NCBI RefSeq assembly: GCF_030063355.1
Contig: NZ_JASISZ010000021.1
Location: 33,933 to 97,932 of the forward strand
Direction: 5' to 3'
DNA from: Streptomyces sp. PH10-H1
Lineage (GTDB): Bacteria; Actinomycetota; Actinomycetes; Streptomycetales; Streptomycetaceae
DNA: 64,000 bases
The position numbers and the translations under genes are program-made. The notes under the pieces were generated by a model. The model was given only the letters and a program-made list of their open reading frames with translations. It searched no databases and was not told the DNA's origin. Positions 26,044 through 34,471 of the stretch are shown here, one piece after another (position 1 is the stretch's first letter; the number at the start of each line of letters is the position of its first letter).

Positions 26044-27267
26044 TCAGCCGCCGAGTGCCGTCAGGGGGTCGTCGAGCACCGGCTGCCAGGCCAGTTCGGC
26101 GGCGCCGACCAGGCTGTTGTGGTCGAGGGCGCAGCCCAGCAGCGGCACGCTGCCGCTGCGCCCCCACAGGCTGCGGTCGGCGACGACCGCGCGCAGCCGC
26201 TCCGGATCGGCGTCCAGGAGGTGGCGGTGCAGTCCGCCGAGGAGGATGCGGTCGGGGTTGAGGACGTTGACGAGGCCGGCGAGCCCGAGGCCGAGGCGGT
26301 CGATGAGGGTGTGGGCGGCGGCGCGGACGCCGGGGTCGGCGTACTCATCGCGGAGCAGGTCGCGGGCCTGTTCCAGAAGGGAGACCTCCGGTCCCGGCGG
26401 GCGTCCCGCGGCTTCGAGGAAGGCGAGCGGATCGACCTCGACGTCCAGGCAGCCGCGGCTGCCGCAGTGGCAGGGGCGGCCGTCGGGGTTGACCGTCAAG
26501 TGGCCCACTTCGAGGGCCAGTCCGGAGCTCCCGGTGTGCAGCCGTCCGCCCAGCACGAGCGCTCCGCCGACGCCGCGGTGGCCGGTGGCGACGACCAGCA
26601 GCTGGTCGGCGCCGCGTCCTGCGCCGTGCCGGTGTTCGGCGAGGGCGGCGACGTTGACGTCATTGCCCAGGAAGGAGGCCATCGGCGCACCGCCGGGGCG
26701 AGTGATGCCGGCCCGGGCGATCTGCTCGGCGAAGACCTCGCGTACGGGGGAGCCGGCGGGCCAGGCGACGTGCAGCGGGTTCAGTGCCGTGCCCTCGGGT
26801 TCCGCGACGGCGGACGGTACGGCGAGCCCCGCGCCCAGGCAGACTCGTCCCGAGGCGCGCAGCAGCTCCGCCCCGGCCTCGACGACCGCGCCCAGGACGT
26901 GCGCAGGATCGGCCGGCACGGTCATACAGCCGGGAACGGTGGCGACGATCCGTCCGCCGAGCCCGACGAGCGCCGCGCGGAATCCGTCGGAGTGCACCTG
27001 GGCGGCGAGGACCACCGGGCCCCCGGGGTCGACGGTGAGCCCGTGCGAGGGCCTGCCCTGGGCCCCCGAGGCGCCATTGGGCCGGGTGTCCACCCGGATG
27101 AGGCCCAGCGCCTCGAGCTCGGCGGCGACCGCGCCCGCCGTGGCGCGGGTCACACCGAGTTCCGAGGTGAGCAGGGCGCGGGTCGGCGCGCGGCCGGTGT
27201 GCACGAGTGCGAGGGCCGGGCCGAGTGCGCCTCGGCCCCGCTCGAGCCTTGTCCGAATCTGGGTCAC
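26044..27267 (-). CDS. ROK-family transcriptional regulator (NagC/XylR type)
   Basis: A 407-residue ROK protein with an N-terminal winged helix (RAPTRALLTSELGVTRATAGAV) and a sugar-kinase-like domain. The zinc motif is CHCGSRGCLDVEVDP, where the family usually has CxCGxxGCxE; the Glu is replaced by Asp. Such proteins repress sugar-transport or metabolic genes until a sugar binds. It is divergent from an MFS transporter, its probable target. GTG at 27267 is chosen. A CAGAAT -10 and TTGTTT -35 place transcription start at or next to this GTG, so the mRNA is probably leaderless. Confidence 0.9.
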   Translation of the reverse strand: MTQIRTRLERGRGALGPALALVHTGRAPTRALLTSELGVTRATAGAVAAELEALGLIRVDTRPNGASGAQGRPSHGLTVDPGGPVVLAAQVHSDGFRAALVGLGGRIVATVPGCMTVPADPAHVLGAVVEAGAELLRASGRVCLGAGLAVPSAVAEPEGTALNPLHVAWPAGSPVREVFAEQIARAGITRPGGAPMASFLGNDVNVAALAEHRHGAGRGADQLLVVATGHRGVGGALVLGGRLHTGSSGLALEVGHLTVNPDGRPCHCGSRGCLDVEVDPLAFLEAAGRPPGPEVSLLEQARDLLRDEYADPGVRAAAHTLIDRLGLGLAGLVNVLNPDRILLGGLHRHLLDADPERLRAVVADRSLWGRSGSVPLLGCALDHNSLVGAAELAWQPVLDDPLTALGG

Positions 27268-27306
27268 CCCCCTATTCTGACTTTGTGCCGACGCTAAACA
27301 AAATAG
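27249..27306. promoter_or_regulatory. Overlapping divergent promoters, apparently both leaderless, with ROK operator-like repeat
   Basis: Rightward: TTGTCC (27249-27254), 18-bp spacer, TATTCT (27273-27278), start about 27285, the G of the MFS GTG. Leftward: TTGTTT (complement of 27296-27301), 16-bp spacer, CAGAAT (complement of 27274-27279), start about 27267, the ROK GTG. Inverted arms CTATT/AATAG (27272-27276, 27302-27306) and TTTGT/ACAAA (27282-27286, 27298-27302) overlie both promoters. Confidence 0.6.
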
Positions 27307-28565
27307 GGATGGCCCTGACGGCGTCCCGCCGCGACCCGCCCGACCCCTCACTCACCCCGCTTCGTGTCGCCCTCACCACCTTCTTCGCCCTCGACGGCTT
27401 CATCTTCGCGGGCTGGGTGGTCCGCATTCCGGCCATCAAGGCGCAAGTGGGCGCCTCCGCAAGCGAGCTGGGGCTCGCCCTGCTCGGCGTCTCGGCAGGC
27501 GCCGTCGCCACGATGGTGCTGACCGGAGGGCTGTGCCGGCGCTTCGGCAGCCGCCGGATCACGGTCGTGACCGGTGTACTGATGTCGCTGAGTATCGCGC
27601 TTCCGCCGCTCACCCATTCGGCTCTCGCCCTCGGCCTGGTGCTGCTGGTGTTCGGAACGGCGTACGGCGGGATGAACGTAGCGATCAACAGCGTCGCCGT
27701 CGATCTGGTCGCGGCGCTGCGCCGTCCCGTCATGTCCGGCTTCCATGCCGCGTACAGCCTCGGCGGGCTGCTCGGCGCGGGCCTCGGCGGCCTGCTTGCC
27801 CCCCATCTGTCGCCCACCACCCACCTCCTGCTGCTCACGCCGGTCGGCCTGCTGGTCCCGGCCGTCGCCGGCCGGACACTCCTCGCACACCGGGTCACCC
27901 CGCCGGCGGACGCCTTCGTCCCTGCGGAGGTTCTCGTCCCTGCGGACCATGACGTGCGCGCGGACCGGCCCGCCGGACGGTCCGCCGAACCGCCTGTACC
28001 GCCCGTGCGCCGGACCGCCCCGCTGGTGGCCGTCTTCGGTCTGATCGCGCTGTGCACCGCCTACGGCGAAGGGGCGCTCGCGGAGTGGGGACCGCTGCAC
28101 ATCCAGCAGGACCTCGGCGGAGGCCAGGGGATCGCGGCGGCCGGATATGCGGCGGTCGCATTCGCGATGACACTCGGGCGGCTGTCCGGCACGGCGCTGC
28201 TGGAGCGCCTCGGCCAGACCCGGGCCCTGGTACTGGGCGGACTGACCGCTTGCACGGGCATGCTGCTCGGCGCGCTCGCCCCGTCTGTGTGGCTGGCGGT
28301 CGCCGGATTCGCCGTGACCGGCCTCGGGCTGGCCAACCTGTTCCCGGTCGCCATCGCCCGCGCGGGCGAACTCGCCGGGCCCAGCGGGGTCGCGGCGGCC
28401 TCCACCCTCGGCTACGGCGGCATGCTGCTCGGCCCGCCTTCCATCGGCTTCCTGGCCGACTCCTTCGGACTGCCGGCCGCACTGACCACGGTCGCGCTCC
28501 TGGCGGCCGCGGCCTCCGCCATCGCGTATGCGGTACGGAACATGGGCACCCGTACGAACTTGTGA
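27285..28565 (+). CDS. Major facilitator superfamily transporter
   Basis: A 426-residue permease with about twelve predicted helices. The loop after helix 2 reads GGLCRRFGSRRITVV, the MFS motif A position, and a long hydrophilic central loop (about residues 195-240) separates the halves. FALDGFIFAGWVVRIPAIK near the start recalls FucP-like or sugar/nucleoside MFS proteins, but the substrate is unknown. Divergence from a ROK regulator favours a sugar. GTG at 27285 coincides with the predicted transcription start; ATG at 27309 is the alternative. Confidence 0.87.
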   Translation: MPTLNKIGMALTASRRDPPDPSLTPLRVALTTFFALDGFIFAGWVVRIPAIKAQVGASASELGLALLGVSAGAVATMVLTGGLCRRFGSRRITVVTGVLMSLSIALPPLTHSALALGLVLLVFGTAYGGMNVAINSVAVDLVAALRRPVMSGFHAAYSLGGLLGAGLGGLLAPHLSPTTHLLLLTPVGLLVPAVAGRTLLAHRVTPPADAFVPAEVLVPADHDVRADRPAGRSAEPPVPPVRRTAPLVAVFGLIALCTAYGEGALAEWGPLHIQQDLGGGQGIAAAGYAAVAFAMTLGRLSGTALLERLGQTRALVLGGLTACTGMLLGALAPSVWLAVAGFAVTGLGLANLFPVAIARAGELAGPSGVAAASTLGYGGMLLGPPSIGFLADSFGLPAALTTVALLAAAASAIAYAVRNMGTRTNL

Positions 28566-28636
28566 CGCACAGACCTCCGGATACCCGCCGCCCGGGGCCA
28601 TCATGGTCCCGAGCCGCCCACCCGCGAGGAGCCACC

Positions 28637-29029
28637 ATGCACCGCCTGCCGCCCTGGATCCCGGCCGCCGTCCGCGCCGTCCTGCGCGAGCGGGTCTCGC
28701 GCGTCTACCTTCTCCTGGTGGCGGCGGCCCTCGTCCTCCTGCTGGCCGACACGGCCTTCTTCTCCCACCAGGACGCCTCGTTCTCCCGGGTGTGGCTGAT
28801 GCTGCTCACCCTCCCCTGGTCGCCGCTGTTCGCGTCGCTCCTCGCGGCGGTCGCGGGGACCAGCGGCTCCGACGTCGAGTTCGGCTGGGCCGGGTACGCG
28901 ATCGCCCTCGCGGCGGCACTGGTGTCGGCGCCGGTCAACGCCTTGCTGCTCGGAGTGTGCGCACGCGTTCTGCGAGGACGTACCGAGCGCCGCGACGGGA
29001 TGTCACAATCCCGCCATGGAGACGGATGA
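28637..29029 (+). CDS. Small membrane protein resembling the SCO4225 family
   Basis: A 130-residue protein with three predicted helices: VYLLLVAAALVLLLADTAFF, VWLMLLTLPWSPLFASLLAA and AGYAIALAAALVSAPVNALL, and a short basic tail. The pattern with SRVYLLLV near the start and a NALLLG helix at the end fits the SCO4225 family of actinomycete membrane proteins, whose function is unknown to me. ATG at 28637 follows GAGGAG by 6 nt. The last 14 bp overlap the next gene, so the two are translationally coupled. Confidence 0.72.
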   Translation: MHRLPPWIPAAVRAVLRERVSRVYLLLVAAALVLLLADTAFFSHQDASFSRVWLMLLTLPWSPLFASLLAAVAGTSGSDVEFGWAGYAIALAAALVSAPVNALLLGVCARVLRGRTERRDGMSQSRHGDG

Positions 29030-29759
29030 GTTCATTGAGAACCTGCGTCACGACGGAACACTGCTGGCCACCGCCGCCGAACAGGCCGGCCTGGACGCAC
29101 CGGTGCCCCCCTGTCCCGACTGGCAGGTGCGAGACCTTGTACAGCACACCGGCACCGTCCACCGATGGGCGACCGGATTCATCGTCGAAGGCCGTATGGA
29201 GCCCGCGCCGATAGAGGGCAAAGTGCCGGACGACGGCTCGCTGCTCGACTGGTACCGCGAGTCGCACGCCCGCCTTGTGGACGCGCTCACCGCCGCCCCG
29301 GCGGACCTGCGGTGCTGGCACTTCTTCTCCGCCCCCTCATCACTGGAGTTCTGGGCGCGGCGCCAGGCGCACGAGACGGCGGTCCACCGGGTGGACGCCG
29401 AGACCGCGCTCGGCAGGGCACCCTCCCCCGTGACCGCCGCTTTCGCGACCGACGGTGTGGACGAACTGCTGGCCGGCTTCCACACCCGTTCCCGCAGCAG
29501 GGTGCGCAGTGAACTGCCGCGCACCCTGCGCGTCCAGGCGCTGGACGCGCCCGACGGGACGGCCGACTGGCAGGTCCACATCTCGCGAGAGGCCCCCCGG
29601 GTGGAACGCGCCGCGCGCGGCGACGCCGACTGCACCGTGCGCGGATCCGCCGCCGACCTGTACCTCGCGCTGTGGAACCGCGGGCCGTACGACCGGCTCG
29701 AGGTGTCCGGGGACGCGGAGCTGGTGGAGCTGTGGAAGCGCGCCTCCCCCATCGTGTGA
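29016..29759 (+). CDS. Mycothiol-dependent maleylpyruvate isomerase family protein (DinB-like)
   Basis: A 247-residue four-helix-bundle protein of the mycothiol-maleylpyruvate isomerase N-terminal family. The key run CPDWQVRDLVQHTGTVHRW supplies a metal-ligand histidine, and RRQAHETAVHRVDAE near residue 120-130 supplies the two others; a small C-terminal SCP2-like domain ends in NRGPYDRLEVSGD. In actinobacteria these metal-dependent proteins use mycothiol in thiol chemistry, but most members, including this one, have no proven substrate. ATG at 29016 overlaps the upstream small membrane protein gene by 14 bp. Confidence 0.87.
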   Translation: METDEFIENLRHDGTLLATAAEQAGLDAPVPPCPDWQVRDLVQHTGTVHRWATGFIVEGRMEPAPIEGKVPDDGSLLDWYRESHARLVDALTAAPADLRCWHFFSAPSSLEFWARRQAHETAVHRVDAETALGRAPSPVTAAFATDGVDELLAGFHTRSRSRVRSELPRTLRVQALDAPDGTADWQVHISREAPRVERAARGDADCTVRGSAADLYLALWNRGPYDRLEVSGDAELVELWKRASPIV

Positions 29760-29841
29760 GGCGAGATTTTAGCAGGCGAGGCGAGGTTTGACGAGATGGG
29801 ACGGGGCGAGGTGCCGGGTCCGGCGCGGGAAGGGACGGCGG

Positions 29842-30240
29842 TTACGCGCCGCCGCCGAGCATGCGCTCCAGTACGGCGCGCTGGCCGGGCCTGGCCGCCT
29901 CGTACCGGGCGCGGCCGAGGTCGGTGATCCCGACCCGTACGCCGCGCCGGTCCTCGTCGCAGATCCCGCGGAGGACCAGGCCGTCCTTCTCGAGCCGGGC
30001 CACCAGCCGGGACAGCGCGCTCTGGCTCAGATGCACGCGGTCGGCCAGCTCCTGGACACGGAAGGTGCAGCCGCCGTCCTGCGGATCCTCGCCGGTGAGC
30101 ACGTCGAGGACTTCGAAGTCGCTGGCCCCGAGACCGTGCTGATGCAGTTCACGGTCGAGTTCGCACGCCGTTCGCGCGTGTACGGCGAGGATCCCCCGCC
30201 ATTCGTCCACGAGCGTCCGCTCACCTTTGTCGCCGGTCAT
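29842..30240 (-). CDS. MarR-family transcriptional regulator
   Basis: A 132-residue winged-helix regulator with the MarR core: LGASDFEVLDVLTGE, QELADRVHLSQSALSRLVAR (recognition helix) and the wing KDGLVLRGICDEDRRGVRV. It is divergent from a DHA2-type MFS efflux gene, with two palindromes in the 86-bp gap, so it is probably the local repressor that releases DNA on binding a small, often phenolic, ligand. ATG at 30240 is chosen; codons up to 30282 overlap the first palindrome. The two genes share the regulatory gap. Confidence 0.88.
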   Translation of the reverse strand: MTGDKGERTLVDEWRGILAVHARTACELDRELHQHGLGASDFEVLDVLTGEDPQDGGCTFRVQELADRVHLSQSALSRLVARLEKDGLVLRGICDEDRRGVRVGITDLGRARYEAARPGQRAVLERMLGGGA

Positions 30241-30278
30241 ATCTGCACGGTAGCAGAGAAACCGACCTTCATGCACGG

Positions 30279-30326
30279 GCATTAAATGCTCTTACATTGA
30301 ATGCATGCGCATGTATTCTGCTGCGT
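30279..30326. promoter_or_regulatory. MarR operators and leaderless MFS promoter
   Basis: GCATTAAATGC (30279-30289) and CATGCGCATG (30304-30313) are perfect palindromes. CTTACA (30291-30296), a 17-bp spacer and TATTCT (30314-30319) make a promoter whose start would fall at or one base before the ATG at 30327, so the MFS mRNA is likely leaderless. The second palindrome fills the promoter spacer, a direct way to repress. Confidence 0.6.
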
Positions 30327-31835
30327 ATGACCTCTCCGTCCTCCACCGTCCCCAGTACCGAAACGAGTTGGAACGCCCGGCAGTGGGGCACCCTGCTGGT
30401 GCTCTGCGCGGCGCTGTTCCTCGACGCGCTCGACGTATCGATGGTCGGTGTCGCCCTGCCGTCGATCGCCCACGACCTCGACCTGACGACCGCCTCCCTG
30501 CAGTGGGTCGTCAGCGGCTACATCCTCGGCTACGGCGGTCTGCTGCTGCTCGGCGGCCGCGCCGCCGACCTGCTGGGACGCCGCCGCGTCTTCCTGATCG
30601 CACTCGGCGTCTTCGCCGCCGCCTCGCTGCTCGCCGGCATCGTCGACTCGGGCGAGCTGCTCATCGCCACCCGGTTCATCAAGGGCCTGAGCGCCGCCTT
30701 CACCGCGCCCGCCGGACTGTCGATCATCACCACCTCGTTCGCCGAGGGCCCGGTCCGGAACCGGGCGCTCACGATCTACGCCTCCTGCGGCGCGACGGGC
30801 TTCTCGATGGGCCTCGTGCTCTCCGGACTGCTCACCGAGGTGGGCTGGCGCTGGACGATGCTGCTGCCCGCCCCGGTCGCCCTGATCGCCCTCGTCATCG
30901 GTCTCAAGCTCATCCCCAAGAGCCCCCGCGAGGACGGCGCGGGCCGCGGTTACGACCTGCCGGGCGCCCTCACCGGCACCGCCGCGATGCTGCTGCTGGT
31001 CTTCACCGTGGTCGAAGCCGGACAGGCCGGCTGGGCATCCGCCCGCACCCTGGTCTCGTTCGCCGCCGTCGCCGCGCTGCTGGCCGGCTTCATCGCGATC
31101 GAACGGCGCTCCGCGCACCCGCTGATCCGGCTCGGCATCCTGCGCTCTCCCAACCAGATCCGCGCCAATCTGGGCGGCGCAACCTTCATGGGTTCGTACA
31201 TCGGGTTCCAGTTCCTCGTCACCCAGTACATGCAGTCGCTGCTCGGCTGGTCCGCGCTGCACACCGCACTCGCCTTCCTGCCGGCCGGCGCGCTGGTGGC
31301 CGTCGCGTCGCCCCGGATGGGGCCGGTGGTCGACCGGTTCGGCACACCGCGGGTGATCACGGCGGGCTTCGCCTCGCTCGTCATCGGCTACACGCTCTTC
31401 CTCCGCGTCGATCTGTCGCCGAACTACGCCCTCGACATCCTGCCGTCGATGCTGCTGCTCGGCACCGCCTTCACCCTCGCCTACTCGTCGCTCAACATCC
31501 AGGCCACCAACGGGGTCGGCGACCATGAGCAGGGCATGGTCTCCGGCCTGCTGAACAGCTCCTTCCAGGTGGGCGGGGCGATCTTCCTGGCCATCGTGAC
31601 CGCGGTGGTGACCGCGAGTGGCACCGACGGCCCCCGCACACCGCAGGCAGTCCTGGACACCTACCGGCCCGGCCTGGTGGTCGTCACCGTCATCGGACTG
31701 GTGGGACTGCTGCTCACGCTGACCGGGCTGCGCGAGCGCCGTCCCGCCACCGAGATCATCGTCGCCTCGTCGGTGCCCTCGGCCGACGTCCAGCCGGCCG
31801 CCAAGGAGGCGCAGCCGGTGGCGGTACGCGACTGA
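30327..31835 (+). CDS. MFS efflux transporter, DHA2 (14-helix) type
   Basis: A 502-residue drug:proton antiporter-like permease with about fourteen helices. Hallmarks are LDALDVSMVGVALPSIAHDL in helix 1, the motif A loop GGRAADLLGRRRVFLI, and motif C-like GATGFSMGLVLSGLL in helix 5. It probably exports an organic compound sensed by the divergent MarR protein. The ATG at 30327 matches the predicted transcription start; an in-frame ATG at 30297 would lie within the operators. The C-terminal tail is hydrophilic and ends shortly before a copy of CGTACAGCCGCA that recurs 22 bp later in the intergenic DNA. Confidence 0.9.
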   Translation: MTSPSSTVPSTETSWNARQWGTLLVLCAALFLDALDVSMVGVALPSIAHDLDLTTASLQWVVSGYILGYGGLLLLGGRAADLLGRRRVFLIALGVFAAASLLAGIVDSGELLIATRFIKGLSAAFTAPAGLSIITTSFAEGPVRNRALTIYASCGATGFSMGLVLSGLLTEVGWRWTMLLPAPVALIALVIGLKLIPKSPREDGAGRGYDLPGALTGTAAMLLLVFTVVEAGQAGWASARTLVSFAAVAALLAGFIAIERRSAHPLIRLGILRSPNQIRANLGGATFMGSYIGFQFLVTQYMQSLLGWSALHTALAFLPAGALVAVASPRMGPVVDRFGTPRVITAGFASLVIGYTLFLRVDLSPNYALDILPSMLLLGTAFTLAYSSLNIQATNGVGDHEQGMVSGLLNSSFQVGGAIFLAIVTAVVTASGTDGPRTPQAVLDTYRPGLVVVTVIGLVGLLLTLTGLRERRPATEIIVASSVPSADVQPAAKEAQPVAVRD

Positions 31836-31987
31836 CCGAACCCCGCGGCACCCCACCCGCGGACCCGTACAGCCGCACAGCCGCACGCGTACAGCCGCAG
31901 AACCCGCACCACCCGGGAATCGGACCGTCGTTCAGGGCCCCGTGCCAGACTGACCGCACTGCTGCCGTCCAGGGGCGGAGCGGCCGG

Positions 31988-32266
31988 ATGCGCCGGGCCC
32001 GCACACAGGCGGAACGGGACGCCGCCACCGTCGAGATGATGTACGCGGCGGTGACCGGGGTGCTCCTCGCCGCACTCGCCTTCGCCGTCGTGGTGAGCCC
32101 GGTGCTCGCGGGGCGGGCCCATGGAGCCGCCCGCGACAGCTGGCTCACCGCGGCCGCCGTCGTGGCAGTGGTGGCCTTCCGCGGCCGGGTCATCGGCGTG
32201 CTGCGCCACCACGAGCGCGGAACGCGAACCGGCCGGGGAGCGCCCGGCCGGGAGGATCCCCGCTAG
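31988..32266 (+). CDS. Small membrane protein resembling DUF6332
   Basis: A 92-residue protein with two predicted helices, GVLLAALAFAVVVSPVLA and SWLTAAAVVAVVAF, preceded by RTQAERDAATVEMMYA. This N-terminal motif followed by a two-helix hairpin is the form of DUF6332, a Streptomyces-specific family of unknown role. ATG at 31988 follows a GGGGCGGAG run. It ends 9 bp from the convergent response regulator gene, with no room for a terminator. Confidence 0.65.
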   Translation: MRRARTQAERDAATVEMMYAAVTGVLLAALAFAVVVSPVLAGRAHGAARDSWLTAAAVVAVVAFRGRVIGVLRHHERGTRTGRGAPGREDPR

Positions 32267-32275
32267 CGGGTCCGG

Positions 32276-32941
32276 TCAGCCGAGCCAGCCGGGCCGTACC
32301 AGGCCGGACTCATAGGCCAGGACGACGAGTTGGGCCCGGTCGCGGGCCGCCAGTTTGATCATGGCGCGGCTGACATGCGTCTTGGCGGTGAGCGGGCTGA
32401 CGACGAGCCTGCGGGCGATCTCGTCGTTCGACAGGCCGATGCCCACCAGCGCCATCACCTCACGCTCGCGGTCGGTGAGGTGTTCCAGGCCCGCGACGGT
32501 CGTCGGTTCCTTCGACCGGGCCGCGAACTCCACGATCAGCCGGCGGGTCACACCGGGCGACAGGAGCGCGTCCCCCTCCACCACCGCCCGCACGGCCCGC
32601 AGCAGTTCCTCCGGTTCCGTGTCCTTGACCAGGAATCCGGAGGCCCCGGCGCGGATCGCCTCGAAGACGTACTCGTCCAGCTCGAAGGTGGTCAGTATGA
32701 CCACCTTGACTTTGGCGAGCGCCGGATCCCCGGTGATGTGCCTGGTGGCCTCGAGGCCGTCCATGCGCGGCATACGGATGTCCATCAGCACGGCGTCCGG
32801 GGAGAGTTCGCGCACCAGGCGGAGCGCCGCCTCCCCGTCACCGGCCTCGCCGACCACCTCGATGTCGCTCTGGGCGTCGAGCAGCGCCCGGAATCCGGCC
32901 CTTACCAGGACCTGGTCATCGGCAAGCAGTACGCGGATCAT
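32276..32941 (-). CDS. NarL/LuxR-type response regulator
   Basis: A 221-residue two-component regulator. The receiver domain has acidic residues at LLADDQV, phospho-acceptor Asp in AVLMDIRMPRMDG, and Lys in GFLVKDTEPEE. The C-terminal LuxR helix-turn-helix is LTDREREVMALVGIGLSNDE with recognition helix near SPLTAKTHVSRAMIK. ATG overlaps the kinase gene's TGA by four bases, so it is coupled to and phosphorylated by that kinase. Target genes are not evident from the surroundings. Confidence 0.95.
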   Translation of the reverse strand: MIRVLLADDQVLVRAGFRALLDAQSDIEVVGEAGDGEAALRLVRELSPDAVLMDIRMPRMDGLEATRHITGDPALAKVKVVILTTFELDEYVFEAIRAGASGFLVKDTEPEELLRAVRAVVEGDALLSPGVTRRLIVEFAARSKEPTTVAGLEHLTDREREVMALVGIGLSNDEIARRLVVSPLTAKTHVSRAMIKLAARDRAQLVVLAYESGLVRPGWLG

Positions 32942-34161
32942 CGGCCTTCTCCCTCAGTGGCGCCCGCCACGGTACCGGCCGTGCTGCGCGGCAGCCGGGC
33001 CAGCACGCGGAAGCCTCCCCCGGGGCGCGGTCCGGCCTCGACCGAGCCGCCAAGCGCCGCGGCCCGCTCCCGCATCCCGAGAAGGCCGTTGCCACCACCG
33101 GTCTCGGCGGCGCCCTCGGCTCGCAGCGACGACGGTCCGTCGTCGTCCACGCTCAGCTCGACGCCCTCCGGCCCGTATTCCAGCCGCACGCGCGCGGTGC
33201 GGGCGCCCGAGTGCCGGACGATGTTGGTGAGCGCCTCCTGGATGATGCGGAAGGCCGCGAGATCCGCGCCGGGCGACAGCGGGAAGCGAGCTCCCTCGGT
33301 GGTGATGTCCACCTTCAGACCGGCGCCGGCCGCCTGCTCGGCGAGTTCGGACAGCCGGTCCAGACCGGGGGCGGGCGAGCGCGGCGCGTCACCGGGCGCC
33401 CGCAGGGTGCTCAGCACCTGCCGGACCTCGCCCAGCGCCTCCTTGCTCGCGGCCTTGATGGTGATCAAGGCCGAACGCGCCTGCTCGGGGCGCTCGTCCA
33501 TGAGCGCGAGCGCGACACCCGCCTGCACATTGATCACCGAGATGCTGTGCGCGAGGACATCGTGGAGCTCCCGGGCGATCCGCAGCCGTTCCTCGTCGGC
33601 GCGCCGGCTCTCCGCCTCCTCGTGATCGCGCCGCTCGCGCGCGATCCGCTCGCGGCGGGCCCGGTACAGCTCCGCGCCGGCCAGGATCGCCAGCAGCCAC
33701 GCGGCGATGCCGGACGCGGCCATCCAGGGCGACGGCCCGTCGCCCTCCGGCGGCAGCCAGCGGTACAGCCACTGGCCGACCAGCAGCTCGACGGCGTACA
33801 CCACGCCCGCGATGGTCAGTACGGCCCGGCGGCGGCCCGCTCCGATGGCGGCGAAGAAGGCCACGACCATGCTGAGGATGACCGGTCCGTACGGATAGCC
33901 GAGGGCGAGATACCCCATGGCGATGGCCGCGGTGCCGGCGGCGACGAGCACGGGCGCGCGGTGGCGCAGCGGCAGCAGTGCCGGGCCGGCCAGCAGCAGG
34001 ACATAGGCCGCCGCGTCCAGGTGCACCCGGCCCGACTGGTTGTGCGCCGCCCCGTTGGAGCCGACCACTTGCACGAACGCCACGGCCAGCGAGGAGATCC
34101 AGGGAAAGCGGGCGGCGATGGCATGGGCCCGGGATGCCGCGGGCGACTCCTGGTGCGTCAT
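32938..34161 (-). CDS. Sensor histidine kinase, NarX/DesK (HisKA_3) type
   Basis: A 407-residue kinase with four to five N-terminal membrane helices and little extracytoplasmic sequence, so it probably senses the membrane itself or an intramembrane ligand. The dimerisation/phosphoacceptor box is IARELHDVLAHSISVINVQ, and the ATP-binding domain has NIVRHSGA (N box), VDDDGPS and GNGLLGMRERAAALG (G boxes). It forms an operon with the response regulator at 32276-32941. No ligand gene can be pinned down; unlike many such systems there is no ABC transporter next to it. Confidence 0.94.
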   Translation of the reverse strand: MTHQESPAASRAHAIAARFPWISSLAVAFVQVVGSNGAAHNQSGRVHLDAAAYVLLLAGPALLPLRHRAPVLVAAGTAAIAMGYLALGYPYGPVILSMVVAFFAAIGAGRRRAVLTIAGVVYAVELLVGQWLYRWLPPEGDGPSPWMAASGIAAWLLAILAGAELYRARRERIARERRDHEEAESRRADEERLRIARELHDVLAHSISVINVQAGVALALMDERPEQARSALITIKAASKEALGEVRQVLSTLRAPGDAPRSPAPGLDRLSELAEQAAGAGLKVDITTEGARFPLSPGADLAAFRIIQEALTNIVRHSGARTARVRLEYGPEGVELSVDDDGPSSLRAEGAAETGGGNGLLGMRERAAALGGSVEAGPRPGGGFRVLARLPRSTAGTVAGATEGEGR

Positions 34162-34219
34162 GCCGCAACGCTAGACCGGTGACCGGGTGACCGTCGTCCG
34201 CTGTCCGTGGTCATCACGG

Positions 34220-34471
34220 CTACTCCGTGGGGAGTACGGCGGCCGGCTGCAGGCCGACTTGGCGGGCGAGCGCGCCCGCGGCCTGGTCGAAGAACTCGCC
34301 GCGGGCGTGCACCACGCGGTTGAACTGGCCGAAGATCTCAAAGCTGACCAGCCCGAAGAGCTGGGCCCATCCGCTGACCAGGGCGGCGATCACCGGCACC
34401 GGGAGCTCCGGGGCCAGCTCCGCCGCGAGCCGGGCGGCATCCGCCCGGACGGGCGCCGCCAGCGCCGAGCC
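34220..34471 (-). pseudogene. In-frame remainder of the TetR gene beyond an internal TAG
   Basis: Directly after TAG 34472-34474 the same frame runs 83 codons to TAG 34220-34222. It encodes a typical TetR C-terminal effector/dimer domain: VIAALVSGWAQLFGLVSFEI, FGQFNRVVHARGEFFDQAAG and RQVGLQPA. No start codon with a ribosome site precedes it. The segment belongs to the same gene, now separated by one nonsense codon. Confidence 0.75.

Noticed and set aside
31866..31899. Direct repeats CGTACAGCCGCA after the DHA2 transporter gene
   Set aside because: Only two copies, 22 bp apart, with no symmetry or link to a stop codon. Too little to claim function.
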